A stretch of DNA of 64,000 nucleotides. Origin: Nocardia donostiensis. Its GTDB lineage: Bacteria; Actinomycetota; Actinomycetes; Mycobacteriales; Mycobacteriaceae. The stretch spans positions 62,001 to 126,000 of the forward strand of contig NZ_MUKP01000007.1 of the NCBI RefSeq assembly GCF_002081715.1, read 5' to 3'. Under the pieces are notes generated by a model, which was not told the origin of the DNA, did no database searches, and worked only from the letters and a program-made list of their open reading frames with translations. Both the position numbers and the translations under genes were made by a program. Each line of letters opens with the position of its first letter. Position 1 is the stretch's first letter. Below, in pieces: positions 48,442-59,495 of this stretch.

Positions 48442-49050
48442 ATGCAGGCATTCACTGTGCACACCGGGATCGGTGTTCCGCTGCGCCGATCCAACGTCGA
48501 CACCGATCAGATCATCCCGGCCGTCTATCTGAAGCGAGTGACTCGAACAGGATTCGAAGACGGGCTCTTCGCAGCGTGGCGAAGTGACCCGGAGTTCATT
48601 CTGAACACCGAACCATACAAGCGGGGAACCGTGCTGGTGGCGGGTCCGGATTTCGGTACCGGTTCTTCTCGTGAGCATGCTGTCTGGGCTCTGTCGGACT
48701 ATGGCTTTCGGGTAGTTATCTCCTCGCGATTCGCCGACATCTTCCGTGGCAATGCGGGTAAGGGTGGACTGTTGGCCGCTCGTATGTCACAGAATGATGT
48801 CGAAATGCTCTGGAAGTTGCTCGAGGAACAGCCCGGACTGGAATTGGTTGTGGATCTCGAGGCGCGTACGGTGACCGCGGGAACCATCGTGTTGCCGTTC
48901 GATATTGATGACTACACCAGGTGGCGGCTACTGGAGGGTTTGGACGACATCGGCCTGACCCTGCGGCGAAGCGACGTGATCGCCGAGTTCGAAAAGACAA
49001 GGCCAGGTTGGAAACCCACCACGCTTCCGGCGCCTATTTCGCAGACGTAA
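48442..49050 (+). CDS. leuD: 3-isopropylmalate dehydratase small subunit
   Basis: The 202-residue subunit has the swivel-domain motifs [37 protein letters not shown] and [22 protein letters not shown] 48442 follows AGGAG. Second gene of the leuCD operon. Normal length. Confidence 0.96.
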   Translation: MQAFTVHTGIGVPLRRSNVDTDQIIPAVYLKRVTRTGFEDGLFAAWRSDPEFILNTEPYKRGTVLVAGPDFGTGSSREHAVWALSDYGFRVVISSRFADIFRGNAGKGGLLAARMSQNDVEMLWKLLEEQPGLELVVDLEARTVTAGTIVLPFDIDDYTRWRLLEGLDDIGLTLRRSDVIAEFEKTRPGWKPTTLPAPISQT

Positions 49051-49207
49051 TCACCCCGACAGCGTTAGCTGAGTACCGGGCAGGCCGGTAGCTGTACGTG
49101 TGCTAAACCACATGAATTTTGGCGTGGCACATAGACTCTTGCCCAATGTGGGTTTACCGTGGTACCTAGTCGGTCCGACGACGGGCCATTAGTCTGCGGA
49201 GGATTCA

Positions 49208-49861
49208 ATGAACAAGGCGGAACTGATCGACGTTCTGACCGAAAAGTTGGGTACTGACAGGCGCACGGCTACCGCGGCAGTCGAGCATGTGGTCGACACC
49301 ATCGTGCGCGCAGTGTACAAGGGTCAGAGTGTCACCATCACCGGATTCGGTGTGTTCGAACAGCGCAAGCGTGCCGCTCGGGTCGCACGGAACCCACGCA
49401 CCGGCGAAACGGTCAAAGTTAAGCCGACTTCGGTGCCTGCGTTCCGGCCCGGTGCTCAGTTCAAGGCGGTTATCGCCGGTAAACAGAAGTTGGCTCCCAC
49501 CGGCCCCGCTGTGAAACGTGGCGTCAATGCACCGGTTGCGGCGAAGAAAACGGCTGCGAAGAAGACGGCAGCCAAAAAGGCCGCTGCGAAGAAGGCTGCT
49601 GCCACCAAGGCTCCGGCAAAAACCACGGTGCGCAAGGCAGCGACCAAGGCGCCTGCGAAGAGCACCACCCGTAAATCGACTACCAGCAAGACGGCCGCCA
49701 AGAAGGCACCTGCGAAGAAGACGACCACTGCGGCCAAGACCACGGCTGCGAAGAAGGCCCCCGCGAAGAAGGCTACCGCCACCGCGAAGAAGACCACGGC
49801 CAAAAAGGCCCCCGCGAAGAAGACTGCGGCCAAGAAGACCGCGGCTCGCCGCACCCGCTGA
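49208..49861 (+). CDS. hupB: HU-type nucleoid protein with long Lys/Ala tail
   Basis: Residues 1-90 are a standard HU domain ([60 protein letters not shown]). Residues 105-217 are a basic tail of repeated P-A-K-K-x / A-A-K-K units, as in mycobacterial HupB, resembling eukaryotic H1. The protein binds and compacts DNA. The tail is long and shows repeat-length variation risk. ATG 49208 follows GGAGG. Tandem terminators follow. Confidence 0.96.
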   Translation: MNKAELIDVLTEKLGTDRRTATAAVEHVVDTIVRAVYKGQSVTITGFGVFEQRKRAARVARNPRTGETVKVKPTSVPAFRPGAQFKAVIAGKQKLAPTGPAVKRGVNAPVAAKKTAAKKTAAKKAAAKKAAATKAPAKTTVRKAATKAPAKSTTRKSTTSKTAAKKAPAKKTTTAAKTTAAKKAPAKKATATAKKTTAKKAPAKKTAAKKTAARRTR

Positions 49862-49951
49862 CCTCCGCGGTCCACGCCGGCTTCTGGCTGACGTCGCGCG
49901 CTGACCGCCGCAACGGGTGACCACGGGTCGCCCAGCAGATACCGGACGAAC

Positions 49952-49980
49952 AACGGCCCCGGGGGCATCCCGGGGCCGTT
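49952..49980. terminator. First terminator after hupB
   Basis: Arms AACGGCCCCGGG (49952-49963) and CCCGGGGCCGTT (49969-49980) are perfect, 5-nt loop. Followed by TTGATC only. Confidence 0.75.
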
Positions 49981-49994
49981 TGATCACCCATCAC

Positions 49995-50021
49995 CGCGGC
50001 GTGCTCACTCGCCGCGTTTTT
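49995..50021 (+). terminator. Second terminator, with T run
   Basis: Arms CGCGGCG (49995-50001) and CGCCGCG (50010-50016) are followed by TTTTT. It lies just before the stop of the convergent mutT1 gene, so the hup transcript would end here. Confidence 0.75.
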
Positions 50022-50034
50022 GTTCTGCCGTCTT

Positions 50035-50994
50035 TCAGTTCTGCACTGCCGTAGCGGGCACCACGTCGATCGACAGCGACCGGTCGAGATGATCGGCGGA
50101 CACCAGCCGCCCGTCGGCGAACGACAGCACCCACACACTGCCCTTGCGGTTGCGTGCGGGCGGAAGCACCACCCCATCACGCTCGGCCCACCAGTTCAGC
50201 AGATCCGGAATCACCTTGCCCTGGCTGCACAGCACCCGGACGCTGTGCTCCGGTACGAGTTCCAGCGCCCGCTGCCGCGCCGCATCCGGATCGGCGGCAT
50301 ACCTCTGCTCCGACAGCAGCGGCTCCAACCCGATGTCGACACCCAGCTGCTCGGCCAGCGGAGCAACGGTCTGCACACAGCGCAGCGGGTCGGCGGAGAA
50401 CACCTCCTGTGCCCCGAACGCCAGCAGATTCGGCGTCAGAATCTCAGCCTGGGTGCGGCCCGCCGATTCCAACGGCCGCTGGGAATCCGGTCCGCTGAAT
50501 CTGTCCCGGCGGCCCGCTTTCGCATGCCGCACCAGCAGCAGTGTGCTGGTGACGGCGGGTAGGCGGGCGAACGTGCGCACGATCTGCCGGTCCATCGGAT
50601 ACGACAGGGCCTCCATGACCTGATCCAGCGGTTGCCAGGTCAGTTGGTCGACCTCGACATTGGCGTTGAATTCGCCGCCGACCACTTCGGCGGCCCAATA
50701 ATCGACGCGTTTGAGCTTGCGGTGCCCGGGGATCGGATAGGTCACCTTGCCGAGGTAACGGCCGAGCCGGCAACGCAGGCCTGTCTCCTCTTCGGTTTCG
50801 CGGACCGCGGTGAGCACTGGAGTCTCCCCCGGATCGAGTTTGCCTTTGGGTAGCGACCAGTCCTCGTATTTGGGCCGGTGCACGACGGCTATTTCGATCC
50901 CCCCAGCGGGCGTCTGTCGCCACAGCACTGCCCCCGCGGCGTGGATATTGGCTTTCACCTGTGGATCACGCAATGTCGTTGCTTTGCTGTGCAT
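50035..50994 (-). CDS. mutT1: MutT1-like Nudix hydrolase with histidine-phosphatase domain
   Basis: The 319-residue protein has an N-terminal Nudix domain with box sequence GKLDPGETPVLTAVRETEEETG and a C-terminal histidine phosphatase domain (LLLVRHAKAGRRDRFSGPDS, RCVQTV, LCSQGKVIPDLL). This two-domain layout is that of mycobacterial MutT1 (Rv2985), which hydrolyses 8-oxo-dGTP and diadenosine polyphosphates. Residue likenesses are by eye. ATG 50994 is 2 bp behind the ppk stop, so they are coupled. Confidence 0.9.
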   Translation of the reverse strand: MHSKATTLRDPQVKANIHAAGAVLWRQTPAGGIEIAVVHRPKYEDWSLPKGKLDPGETPVLTAVRETEEETGLRCRLGRYLGKVTYPIPGHRKLKRVDYWAAEVVGGEFNANVEVDQLTWQPLDQVMEALSYPMDRQIVRTFARLPAVTSTLLLVRHAKAGRRDRFSGPDSQRPLESAGRTQAEILTPNLLAFGAQEVFSADPLRCVQTVAPLAEQLGVDIGLEPLLSEQRYAADPDAARQRALELVPEHSVRVLCSQGKVIPDLLNWWAERDGVVLPPARNRKGSVWVLSFADGRLVSADHLDRSLSIDVVPATAVQN

Positions 50995-50996
50995 GG

Positions 50997-53168
50997 TCAC
51001 TGCTGGTCCGGTCGCCGTAGTCGCATGAGGAACACCTGATGGTCGCGTACCTGGCCGCCGTCCTCGACGGCCGAACCGGCCTGCGCGGGGCGGGCACGCC
51101 AGCTGCCGTCGGGTTGCAACACCCAGCAGCGGGTCATCGGATGCAATGCGGAATCGAACACCACATTCAGCTGTTCGCACAGCTTCGGATCCTTCACCTG
51201 GGCCATCACCTCCACCCGCCGGTCGAGGTTGCGGTGCATCATATCGGCGCTGCCGATCCAGTACTGGTTCTGTGCCTGGAAATGCATCACCCGCGAATGT
51301 TCGAGCACCCGCCCGAGGATGGAACGGACCTCGATGTTCTCGCTCATCCCCGCGACACCAGGCCGCAGCCCGCAGATGCTGCGCACCACGATCTGCACGG
51401 GCACCCCCGCCTGGGAGGCCCGATACAGGGCGTCGATGATCTCTTCGTCGACGATGGCATTGGCTTTCAGCCGGATCCGGGCAGGTACACCCTGCTGCGC
51501 CAGTTCGGTTTCGCGCTGGATACGGGCGATGATCCCGGCCCGGATGCCGTGCGGCGCGACGAGAATATTGCGGTAGTCGGATTTGCGAGAGTAGCCGGTG
51601 AGCGAGTTGAACAGGTCGGTCAGATCGGCACCGATTTCCGGTGCTGCGGTGAGTAAGCCGACGTCCTCGTACAGCCGCGCGGTCTTCGGGTTGTAGTTGC
51701 CGGTGCCGATATGGCAGTAGCGGCGGATCGTGGCGCCTTCGCGCCGCACCACCAGGCAGGTCTTGCAATGGGTTTTCAGTCCGATGAGGCCGTAGACCAC
51801 GTGCACACCGGCCTGTTCCAGTGCCCGCGCCCATTTGATGTTGGCCTGTTCGTCGAAGCGGGCTTTGATTTCCACCAACGCCACCACCTGCTTGCCTGCT
51901 TCGGCGGCGTCGATGAGCGCGTTGACGATCGGCGAATCGCCGGAGGTGCGGTACAGCGTCTGTTTGATCGCCAGCACCTGGGGGTCGGCGGCGGCCTGTT
52001 CGATGAAACGCTGCACGCTGGTGGAGAACGAATCGTAGGGGTGATGCACCAGCACATCGCCCTCGCGTAACGCGGCGAACACATTGCGCGGTGTTTCCCG
52101 CTCCCCGAACGCGGGCGGGGTCGCCGGAACGTACGGGGCGTCCTTCAGACCCGGCCGATCCACCCCGTACACCTGCCACAGGCAGGACAGGTCGAGCAGG
52201 CCCGGTACCTGGATGACGTCGGCCGGATCCACCTCGAGCTCACGTAGCAGCAGATCGAGCATGTGCTCGGTCATATCGTCGGACACCTCCAGCCGCACCG
52301 GAGAACCGAAGCGCCGCCGCGCCAGTTCGCGTTCCAGTGCCTGCAGCAGGTCCTCGTCGCGGTCTTCGTCGACCTCGAAATCGGCGTTGCGGGTGATCCG
52401 GAACGAATGCTGCTCGACCACGTTCATCCCGGGAAACAGTTGGTCCAGGTGTGCGGCGATCAGCGCTTCCATCGGCAGGAAGGCCGCAACCGACGAACCC
52501 GAGGAGGTGCGCCGCACCCGGACGAAACGGTCGACGTTGTCGGGAACCTTCACGCGCGCGAAGTGCTCACCGCCGTTCGTCGCGTCCCGCACCGTCACCG
52601 CAAGGTTGAGACTCAGCCCGCTGATATAGGGAAACGGATGCGCCGGATCCACCGCGAGCGGGGTGAGCACCGGGAACACCTGGTCCTGGAAGTGCGCAGA
52701 AAGCCTGCGGCGTTCCTCGTCGTCCAGATCGGCCCAATCGATGATCTCGATACCTTCTGCGGTGAGCGCAGGCAGCACCTCGTCGAGGAAGACCCGCGCG
52801 TGCCGGACGGCGATCTCCTGGGTTCGCGCGGCGATCAGCTCCAACTGTTCGCTGGGTGAGCGGCCGTCGGCCGAACGCACCGAAAGCCCGGTTTCGGCAC
52901 GGCGTTTGAGACCGGCGACCCGCACCATATAGAACTCGTCCAGGTTCGAGGCGAAGATCGCCAGGAATTTGGCCCGCTCCAGCAGCGGCAGCGATGCGTC
53001 CTCGGCCAGCGCCAGCACTCTGGCGTTGAAGTCCAGCCAGCTCAATTCCCTGTTGAGGTAGCGATCGGCAGGCAACAGGGGGGCGGTCGAGCCGTCACGT
53101 AAAGGCGTGGCGGCAGGAGGTGGGGTGGGAAGCACCTGCTGTTGCTTGACGGTTTCCGTATCGCTCAC
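50997..53168 (-). CDS. ppk: Polyphosphate kinase 1
   Basis: The 723-residue enzyme makes polyphosphate from ATP. Signatures: [20 protein letters not shown] at the N-terminal domain, [56 protein letters not shown] with the phospho-acceptor His, and [23 protein letters not shown] 53168 is chosen; ATG 53180 four codons earlier is an alternative. Order ppk-mutT1 is the same as in M. tuberculosis Rv2984-Rv2985. Confidence 0.96.
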   Translation of the reverse strand: MSDTETVKQQQVLPTPPPAATPLRDGSTAPLLPADRYLNRELSWLDFNARVLALAEDASLPLLERAKFLAIFASNLDEFYMVRVAGLKRRAETGLSVRSADGRSPSEQLELIAARTQEIAVRHARVFLDEVLPALTAEGIEIIDWADLDDEERRRLSAHFQDQVFPVLTPLAVDPAHPFPYISGLSLNLAVTVRDATNGGEHFARVKVPDNVDRFVRVRRTSSGSSVAAFLPMEALIAAHLDQLFPGMNVVEQHSFRITRNADFEVDEDRDEDLLQALERELARRRFGSPVRLEVSDDMTEHMLDLLLRELEVDPADVIQVPGLLDLSCLWQVYGVDRPGLKDAPYVPATPPAFGERETPRNVFAALREGDVLVHHPYDSFSTSVQRFIEQAAADPQVLAIKQTLYRTSGDSPIVNALIDAAEAGKQVVALVEIKARFDEQANIKWARALEQAGVHVVYGLIGLKTHCKTCLVVRREGATIRRYCHIGTGNYNPKTARLYEDVGLLTAAPEIGADLTDLFNSLTGYSRKSDYRNILVAPHGIRAGIIARIQRETELAQQGVPARIRLKANAIVDEEIIDALYRASQAGVPVQIVVRSICGLRPGVAGMSENIEVRSILGRVLEHSRVMHFQAQNQYWIGSADMMHRNLDRRVEVMAQVKDPKLCEQLNVVFDSALHPMTRCWVLQPDGSWRARPAQAGSAVEDGGQVRDHQVFLMRLRRPDQQ

Positions 53169-53263
53169 ACCTACGATCATCCCTGACAAACCGCCCGGTG
53201 TGCACTTGGTGTAGGCCGATATAGCGCTAGTGCAGTCTCCGTCACACCCGGTGCGGCGACCGG

Positions 53264-53956
53264 CTAGCACACACGCGGAACCGGCTGGTGAACGCTGTGT
53301 GGCCAGCCGATATCACACAGCAGAGCACGAGTATCTGTGCCCGCGCCGAGCAGCAGCGCGCGGTCGAGGTCGGCGGCGGTGTCGACGTCGAGGCGCAGCC
53401 CCGGCCAGTCGCCACCCAAGGCGGCGGCACCATCGCCGATATGCCTGCGGGCCGAACCCGGTCCGAACCGTGGCCGCAGCGCGATACCCGCAGGCGCCAG
53501 CAGTGCCGCGGTGCCGCTACCGGCATGGTCGACGACGAGCGAGCGGGTTGCGGGGGGTGCGGCGGTGAACATGGCGGCGAGTTCGTCCGGCCGTAGCGCG
53601 GGCAGGTCCGCTTGCAACGCCAGCAGATCGACCGGCCCGTGGCGGCGCCGCAGTGCCGCCGCTGCCGAGTCGAGCGCGGTGTTGAGCTTGTCGGGATCGG
53701 AGTGCGAACGCTGGGCGACCGGTTCGGGATGCACCATCGCGCCGCGCGAACGCGCCAGCTCGGCGACCAGGGGGTCGGGCGTGACAACGGTCACCGAGGC
53801 AATCGCGGGAACCGCGGCGGCGGCGCGCACGGTGTCGGCGAGCATGGCCAGCACCAACCGTGCCCGTTGCGGCGGGCGCAGGTGCTCGGCCAGCCGGCTC
53901 TTCGCCCGGTCCAAACTCTTGACCGCGATCACGGCGTGCACAGCGTGCGGACGCAT
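53264..53956 (-). CDS. cofC: CofC/FbiD-type guanylyltransferase of F420 synthesis
   Basis: The 230-residue nucleotidyltransferase opens [20 protein letters not shown], has [19 protein letters not shown] and a C-terminal [16 protein letters not shown]. Homologues make the GTP-activated phospholactate or phosphoenolpyruvate used for coenzyme F420 (CofC/FbiD; M. tuberculosis Rv2983). ATG 53956 is the family start. It is divergent from gpsA across a 31-bp gap, an unusually tight divergent start. Confidence 0.92.
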   Translation of the reverse strand: MRPHAVHAVIAVKSLDRAKSRLAEHLRPPQRARLVLAMLADTVRAAAAVPAIASVTVVTPDPLVAELARSRGAMVHPEPVAQRSHSDPDKLNTALDSAAAALRRRHGPVDLLALQADLPALRPDELAAMFTAAPPATRSLVVDHAGSGTAALLAPAGIALRPRFGPGSARRHIGDGAAALGGDWPGLRLDVDTAADLDRALLLGAGTDTRALLCDIGWPHSVHQPVPRVC

Positions 53957-53987
53957 GAGACCGATCTTTGCATGGCATATTGGTCTG

Positions 53988-54983
53988 ATGGCGAGGGCGG
54001 CGGTACTTGGTGCGGGATCGTGGGGCACGGCGTTCGCGAAGGTGTTGGCCGATGCGGGAACCGATGTCGTCATGTGGGCACGCCGCCCCGAGGTCGCCGA
54101 GACGCTGGCGAGCGACCACCGCAATCCGTTCTACCTGCCCGGCGTGCAGCTGCCGCCGATCGCGGCGACCGACAACTACACGGCTGCCCTCGACGGCGCC
54201 GATATCGTCGTGCTCGCCGTGCCGTCGCAGTCGCTGCGCGCCAATCTCGAAACCTGGAAACCGGCGATCGGCGCCGACGTCACACTGTTGAGCCTGATCA
54301 AGGGAATCGAAACCGGGACCCTGCTGCGGATGAGCCAGGTGATCGCCGAGGTCACCGGAGCCGAAACGGGGCGTATAGCAGTGCTGACGGGGCCGAACCT
54401 GGCCAAGGAGCTCGCCGCGGGCCAACCCGCCGCCACCGTGATCGGCTGCACCGACGCCGATCGCGCGGTCGCTGTCCAGCAGGCGTGCGCCACCGGGTAT
54501 TTCCGCCCCTACACCAACACCGATGTGATCGGCTGCGAAATCGGCGGGGCCTGTAAGAACGTCATCGCGCTCGCCTGCGGTATCGCCTCCGGGATGGGGC
54601 TGGGCGACAATTCGATCGCCGGGCTGATCACCCGCGGACTGGCCGAGATCATCCGGCTCGGCGTCGCGCTCGGCGCCGAACCCACGACGCTGGCCGGGCT
54701 GGCCGGAGTGGGCGATCTGGTGGCGACCTGCACATCGCCGCTGTCGCGCAACCGCTCCTTCGGGCAGGTGCTCGGCGCGGGCGGTTCGATGCAGGCCGCG
54801 CAGGAAGCCACGCACGGCCAGGTCGCCGAGGGAGTGAAATCGTGCACATCGGTGCGTGCGCTCGCTGCCGCGCACGATGTGGAGATGCCGTTGACCAACG
54901 CGGTGCATCAGGTATGTCATGAGGGACTCGCGGTGCGCGAGGCCGTCGACAATCTGTTGGGTAGGCGGATCAAACCGGAGTAG
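53988..54983 (+). CDS. gpsA: Glycerol-3-phosphate dehydrogenase [NAD(P)+]
   Basis: The 331-residue enzyme makes glycerol 3-phosphate for phospholipid synthesis. The Rossmann motif [20 protein letters not shown], catalytic lysine region [18 protein letters not shown] and the C-terminal [17 protein letters not shown] are clear. ATG 53988. A ddl gene follows after a 42-bp gap, likely one operon. Confidence 0.96.
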   Translation: MARAAVLGAGSWGTAFAKVLADAGTDVVMWARRPEVAETLASDHRNPFYLPGVQLPPIAATDNYTAALDGADIVVLAVPSQSLRANLETWKPAIGADVTLLSLIKGIETGTLLRMSQVIAEVTGAETGRIAVLTGPNLAKELAAGQPAATVIGCTDADRAVAVQQACATGYFRPYTNTDVIGCEIGGACKNVIALACGIASGMGLGDNSIAGLITRGLAEIIRLGVALGAEPTTLAGLAGVGDLVATCTSPLSRNRSFGQVLGAGGSMQAAQEATHGQVAEGVKSCTSVRALAAAHDVEMPLTNAVHQVCHEGLAVREAVDNLLGRRIKPE

Positions 54984-55025
54984 TCGGCACCGGGGTTCGG
55001 CACTGCTCCAGGTACCGTTCGGTGC

Positions 55026-56135
55026 ATGACGAACCGGATCAGGGTGGCCGTGGTGTTCGGAGGACGCAGTAACGAGCACGCCGTGTCGTGTGTATCGGCC
55101 GGCGCCGTGCTGCGCAACCTGGATCCGCGGCGCTACGAGGCCGTGCCGATCGGTATCACCGCCGAGGGCACCTGGATGCTTGCGGGCGGGGACGTACAGT
55201 CGCTGGCCATCCGCGACCACAGCCTGCCATCGGTGGACGACACCGGCACCGCGCTGATGCTGGCCGCCGACCCGAGCCGGTCCGGAACGCTCGTCGCGCT
55301 CGACGACCCCACGGCCGCCCTCGGCGCGGTCGACGTGGTGTTCCCGGTGCTGCACGGTGCCTTCGGCGAGGACGGCACCGTGCAGGGCATGCTGGAAATG
55401 GCCGGCATCCCGTATGTGGGACCCGGTGTGTTCGCCAGCGCGGCCGGTATGGACAAAGAATTCACCAAGAAGCTGCTGGCGGCCGAAGGTCTTCCGGTCG
55501 GACCCCAGGTGGTGCTGCGGCCCGGTGTGGATACCGTATCGGAGGAGGACCGCGCGCGACTCGGCTTGCCGGTGTTCGTCAAACCCGCACGCGGCGGGTC
55601 CTCCATCGGCATCACCAAGGTCACCGGCTGGGCCGATTTGGATGCGGCCATCGCAACCGCACGCGCGCACGACCCGAAGGTGATCGTGGAAGCAGGCATC
55701 ATCGGCCGCGAAGTCGAATGCGGTGTGCTGCAATTCCCCGATGGCCGGGTGCAGGCCAGTGTGCTCGCCGAGATCCGCATGCCGCAGTCCGATGCCGCTG
55801 ATCCCGGGGCGGGACCGCAGTTCTACGATTTCGACACCAAATACCTCGACGACATCTGTGAATTCGATGTCCCGGCGAAACTCGACGACGATATCGCCGA
55901 CCAGGTGCGGGCGCTGGCGATCGGTGCCTTCCATGCTCTGGACTGCGAGGGTCTGTCCCGCGTCGACTTCTTCGTCACCGAATCCGGCCCCGTGATCAAC
56001 GAGATCAACACCATGCCCGGCTTCACCGCCATCTCGATGTACCCGCGCATGTGGGAGGCCACCGGGATCGACTACGGCACGCTCGTGTCGACCCTCATCG
56101 AGACAGCGCTGGCGCGGGGTACCGGATTGCGTTAG
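55026..56135 (+). CDS. ddl: D-alanine--D-alanine ligase
   Basis: The 369-residue ATP-grasp enzyme joins two D-alanines for peptidoglycan. It shows [55 protein letters not shown] and [20 protein letters not shown] (Mg-binding residues and substrate loop). ATG 55026. It follows gpsA and precedes the convergent DUF3515 gene. The same gpsA-ddl order occurs in M. tuberculosis. Confidence 0.96.
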   Translation: MTNRIRVAVVFGGRSNEHAVSCVSAGAVLRNLDPRRYEAVPIGITAEGTWMLAGGDVQSLAIRDHSLPSVDDTGTALMLAADPSRSGTLVALDDPTAALGAVDVVFPVLHGAFGEDGTVQGMLEMAGIPYVGPGVFASAAGMDKEFTKKLLAAEGLPVGPQVVLRPGVDTVSEEDRARLGLPVFVKPARGGSSIGITKVTGWADLDAAIATARAHDPKVIVEAGIIGREVECGVLQFPDGRVQASVLAEIRMPQSDAADPGAGPQFYDFDTKYLDDICEFDVPAKLDDDIADQVRALAIGAFHALDCEGLSRVDFFVTESGPVINEINTMPGFTAISMYPRMWEATGIDYGTLVSTLIETALARGTGLR

Positions 56136-56202
56136 CGCTCGAGCCGACGGCGTTGCCTGCGCAGAGGTCGGCGCGGCGGAGGAGGTGCCGCTGGGCTGTC
56201 GA

Positions 56203-57111
56203 TCAGTTCGGCAGCTCGCCCGGATCGAGCGGCTGGGCCGGTAGCTGCGCGGTGATGGTATCGGACACCACCTGCAGCGGCGTGGGGCCCGAACCGTCGG
56301 GAATCGTCAACGCGATATAGGTTCCGCGGTCCACGGCGAACCAGGTGCTCGCCGTCGTCGCCTGGTCGCGGACCTCGAACCACTGCACCTGGTTGACCAT
56401 CTGGATCGGCGAGGCGCGATTGAACTCGAGCGGCCGCTCCAAACCGCAACGCAGCACAATGGGCTCGCCACCATCGGGACGCTGCCAGGCGCGGGTGGCG
56501 GGAGGCGCGGGCTCCACCAGAGTGGATTTGGTGAACTCACCGACTTCTGCGGGCAGTGCGGGGATCAGGGCGCTGCAGGCAGGACCTTCGGCCTGCGGGG
56601 CGGGAACCGCACCGAGCACGAGGGGTTCCCGTTCGGTCGGGGCTCGCAGTGCGATACCTGCCGCGACGACGACCGCGACCACCAGTGCGATCGGTAGCGC
56701 AACAGCGGTGGCGATCAATGCGGGGGAGTACGGCGTCCGCTCGGTGGGGGTCTCGGTGTCGTCGGCCTCGGAGTTGTCGTCCTCGGCATCGCCTTCGACT
56801 TCGTTGCCCGCGGTGTTCTTCGTGTCTGCGGCGGTGTCCATGCGACTGGTGCCGGTACGGCCGCTGGTTTCGGAGGTGGCGGAATCCGCCCTGGTGCTGT
56901 CTGCCGCGTCCGCGGGTTCATCGGGTTCGCCCGGCCCCGGACGGTCGGCTTCCGCGCCAGGCCCCGACGTATCATCGGCCGCGCTTTCGGTACCAGCGGC
57001 AGGGGGGGTGGGCTTTTCCCGGTCCTCCGCGGGTCCGGGGGCTGGGGTCTGGTCGGCGGGTTCGGAACCTGTGGGGTCCGACGGCTCGTGGTCCGGCGAT
57101 TTCGCCGCCAT
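56203..57111 (-). CDS. DUF3515-family membrane-anchored protein
   Basis: The first ~125 residues are disordered, acidic and rich in Pro, Glu, Asp, Thr and Ser, then a membrane segment (YSPALIATAVALPIALVVAVVVAAGIAL) and an extracytoplasmic domain with two cysteines (GPACSALIPALPAEVGEF, EPIVLRCGLERPLEF) and QMVNQVQWFEVRD, which match the DUF3515 family (M. tuberculosis Rv2980). The long N-terminal tail is longer than I expect for the family. Function unknown. It is divergent from thiL. Confidence 0.85.
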   Translation of the reverse strand: MAAKSPDHEPSDPTGSEPADQTPAPGPAEDREKPTPPAAGTESAADDTSGPGAEADRPGPGEPDEPADAADSTRADSATSETSGRTGTSRMDTAADTKNTAGNEVEGDAEDDNSEADDTETPTERTPYSPALIATAVALPIALVVAVVVAAGIALRAPTEREPLVLGAVPAPQAEGPACSALIPALPAEVGEFTKSTLVEPAPPATRAWQRPDGGEPIVLRCGLERPLEFNRASPIQMVNQVQWFEVRDQATTASTWFAVDRGTYIALTIPDGSGPTPLQVVSDTITAQLPAQPLDPGELPN

Positions 57112-57173
57112 CTCGACGATCCTTCCTGCACGCTGGTTACCGGCCGGGTGCCGGTGGGCCCTGACGGTTCGCT

Positions 57174-58448
57174 GTGGCGTCGACCTGCCCAGGTGTGCCC
57201 GGCTTCCGGTGCTCAGGGTACCGTCGGGGCGATTGCAGCCAGCACGCGCGCCTCGCTGGCCGGTGGGGCGCCGATGGTGTCGGGAAAGGGCCGGTCATCA
57301 GCGAGAGCACGCCGCCGCGCACGGTACGGGAACTGGGGGAATTCCCGCTGATCGAGCGGATCAACGCCGGTCGGGTCCAATCGCCTGCGGTCCGGCTCGG
57401 GCCCGGTGATGATGCGGCCGTGCTCGCCGCCGCGCGCGGCCACTACGTTGTCACCACCGACATGCTGGTGCAGGGCCGGCATTTCCGGCTGGACTGGTCG
57501 AGCCCGCGCGATATCGGGCGCAAAGCCATCGCGCAGAATGCCGCCGATGTGGTGGCCATGGGAGCCCAGCCCACCGGATTCGTGGTCGCGCTCGGATGCC
57601 CGGCCGAGACAGCGGTCGGGTTCGTCGACGAGTTGAGCGCCGGGATGTGGGATGAAGCGGTCCGGGCTGGCGGGTCGATCGCGGGCGGTGACCTGGTGCG
57701 CAGCCCGCAGTTGGTCATCTCTGTCACCGCGTTCGGTGATCCCATCGGACCCGCACCGATCACCCGGTCCGGGGCGCGGGCGGGCGGTACGGTTGCCGTC
57801 GCGGGGCGGCTCGGCTGGTCGGCGGCTGGTTACGCGGTTCTCGCAGGGGGCCGTGCGCACACCTGGTCCACTCAGGCCGGGCCCACTCAGGCAGAGCCAA
57901 CCCAGAGCGGGTTCGCCGATGTCGAATCGCCCGAGGCCGACCCTGCCCCGGGCAAGTCCATTGAGGATGGATCGATGACGGTAGAGCTCGCGGAGGGCGG
58001 ATCCGCGGCAGGAGAGTTCGCGGCGGCCGTTGCCGCGCATCGCGTTCCGCAGCCGCCGTACCGGGTGGTGCTCGATGCGTTGGCTGCCGGCGCGGTACCC
58101 GACGCATTGACCGATATCTCCGATGGGTTGCTCGCCGATCTGCGGCATATGGCCGACGCTGCCGGAGTCGCGATCGATATCGATTCCGCTGCGCTGTACG
58201 ACCCGGCGCTGGACGCACTCGCCACTGCCATGGATGCCGATGCAGCCCAATGGGTTCTGACCGGAGGCGAGGATCACGCCTTCGCCGCCGTATGGCCACC
58301 GGAGACGGAATTGCCGCCGGGCTGGGCCAGGATCGGAAGCGTTGCGCCAGGTCACGGTGTCACGGTGGATGGTGTGTCCGTATCAGGCGGTGGGGGCTGG
58401 GAATCGTTCTCCGGGGCAGACTCGGTGGATCGGGGTCGATCACGATAG
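57174..58448 (+). CDS. thiL: Thiamine-monophosphate kinase with long internal insertion
   Basis: ThiL phosphorylates thiamine monophosphate to the diphosphate. The AIRS-like motifs are [68 protein letters not shown] and [12 protein letters not shown]. Residues ~228-282 (counting from GTG 57174) form a low-complexity insert rich in Ala, Glu, Thr and Pro not expected in the fold. The start is uncertain: the region before [10 protein letters not shown] lacks an ATG; GTG 57174 and GTG 57195 are options and neither has a ribosome site. Its stop is 11 bp before the ung start. Confidence 0.85.
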   Translation: MASTCPGVPGFRCSGYRRGDCSQHARLAGRWGADGVGKGPVISESTPPRTVRELGEFPLIERINAGRVQSPAVRLGPGDDAAVLAAARGHYVVTTDMLVQGRHFRLDWSSPRDIGRKAIAQNAADVVAMGAQPTGFVVALGCPAETAVGFVDELSAGMWDEAVRAGGSIAGGDLVRSPQLVISVTAFGDPIGPAPITRSGARAGGTVAVAGRLGWSAAGYAVLAGGRAHTWSTQAGPTQAEPTQSGFADVESPEADPAPGKSIEDGSMTVELAEGGSAAGEFAAAVAAHRVPQPPYRVVLDALAAGAVPDALTDISDGLLADLRHMADAAGVAIDIDSAALYDPALDALATAMDADAAQWVLTGGEDHAFAAVWPPETELPPGWARIGSVAPGHGVTVDGVSVSGGGGWESFSGADSVDRGRSR

Positions 58449-58459
58449 GTTGTCCGGCT

Positions 58460-59143
58460 ATGGGCACGAAACCACTGGCAGAAATCGTGGACCCGAGTTG
58501 GGTGAAGGCACTGGAACCGGTGGCCGAGCAGATCACGATCATGGGTGATTTCCTGCGCGCGGAAAACGCGGCCGGTCGCGGTTATCTGCCCGCGGGCCAG
58601 AACGTGCTGCGCGCATTTCAACATCCGTTCGAGGCGGTGCGGGTGCTGATCGTCGGCCAGGACCCGTATCCGACTCCGGGGCACGCGATGGGGTTGAGTT
58701 TCTCTGTGGCGCCGGATGTTTCGCCGGTTCCGCGCAGTCTCGCCAATATTTTCGCCGAATACAGCAAGGACCTCGGCCATCCCACCCCGTCCTGCGGCGA
58801 CCTGAGTCCCTGGGCGGATCGGGGGGTGCTGTTGCTGAACCGGGTGCTGACCGTATCGCCGGGTAAACCCGCCTCGCATCGCGGTAAAGGGTGGGAAGCG
58901 GTGACCGAACAGGCGATCCGGGCGCTGGTCGCGCGGGACGAGCCGTTGGTCGCGATCCTGTGGGGCCGTGATGCCGCATCGCTGAAACCAGCGCTGGTCC
59001 AGGCCGAGGTTCCCTATATCGAGTCCGCGCATCCGTCGCCGTTGTCGGCGTCGCGCGGGTTCTTCGGTTCCCGTCCGTTCTCTCGGGTAAACGAGTTGCT
59101 CGACGAACTGGGGGCGGAACCGGTGGATTGGCGCCTGCCCTGA
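58460..59143 (+). CDS. ung: Uracil-DNA glycosylase
   Basis: The 227-residue family 1 enzyme removes uracil from DNA. Motif [18 protein letters not shown] includes the water-activating Asp, LLLNRVLTV, and [18 protein letters not shown] holds the second catalytic His and the Leu loop. It is 11 bp behind thiL, as in M. tuberculosis thiL-ung. Complete. Confidence 0.97.
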   Translation: MGTKPLAEIVDPSWVKALEPVAEQITIMGDFLRAENAAGRGYLPAGQNVLRAFQHPFEAVRVLIVGQDPYPTPGHAMGLSFSVAPDVSPVPRSLANIFAEYSKDLGHPTPSCGDLSPWADRGVLLLNRVLTVSPGKPASHRGKGWEAVTEQAIRALVARDEPLVAILWGRDAASLKPALVQAEVPYIESAHPSPLSASRGFFGSRPFSRVNELLDELGAEPVDWRLP

Positions 59144-59179
59144 CAGGCGCCGTAAAGGAAACAAGTGAGGAGCACTGTC

Positions 59180-59446
59180 ATGCAGACCACCACTGTTCGC
59201 GGCGCACTGCGCGGCATCACCGCCGCGGTCGCCGTCTGTGCCGCCCTGGCGGGCGGCGCGGCGAGCGCGGGCGCGGCACCGCTCGCGTTGGAGCCGGCGA
59301 GCGAGGCGACTCGAGCGCCTGTTGTCAGCACCGAGGTCGCGGAGGATTTCACCTCCAGCGGCTCGTCCACGATCTCGTCGTCGGTCAACGCGAAGGTTGC
59401 CTGCATTTTCCAGCGGACCTTCAGCGCCATGAAGCTCGACTGCTGA
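59180..59446 (+). CDS. Small secreted protein, unknown
   Basis: The 88-residue protein has a clear signal peptide (ALRGITAAVAVCAALAGGA, cleavage near ASAGA-AP) and a short mature part with Ser/Thr-rich middle (TSSGSSTISSSVNAKVACIF) and two cysteines that may pair (ACIFQ, LDC). GAGGAG stands eight bases before ATG 59180. No family is recognised. The size is like many mycolata exported proteins. Confidence 0.7.
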   Translation: MQTTTVRGALRGITAAVAVCAALAGGAASAGAAPLALEPASEATRAPVVSTEVAEDFTSSGSSTISSSVNAKVACIFQRTFSAMKLDC

Positions 59447-59495
59447 TTTCGCCGGTTCTTACGGCGTATCACGCAGGCTATGCGATCCTCGGATC

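Noticed and set aside
49520..49861. Short repeats in the hupB tail as a CRISPR or tandem-repeat locus
   Set aside because: They are codon repeats for Ala-Lys-Lys-Pro in frame with the HU domain.
50995..52179. Upstream extension of mutT1 to 52179
   Set aside because: It would run in another frame through most of ppk; the Nudix domain starts at ATG 50994.
53517..55934. 805-codon minus-strand open frame across gpsA and ddl
   Set aside because: It overlaps two conserved genes and has shadow-frame composition.
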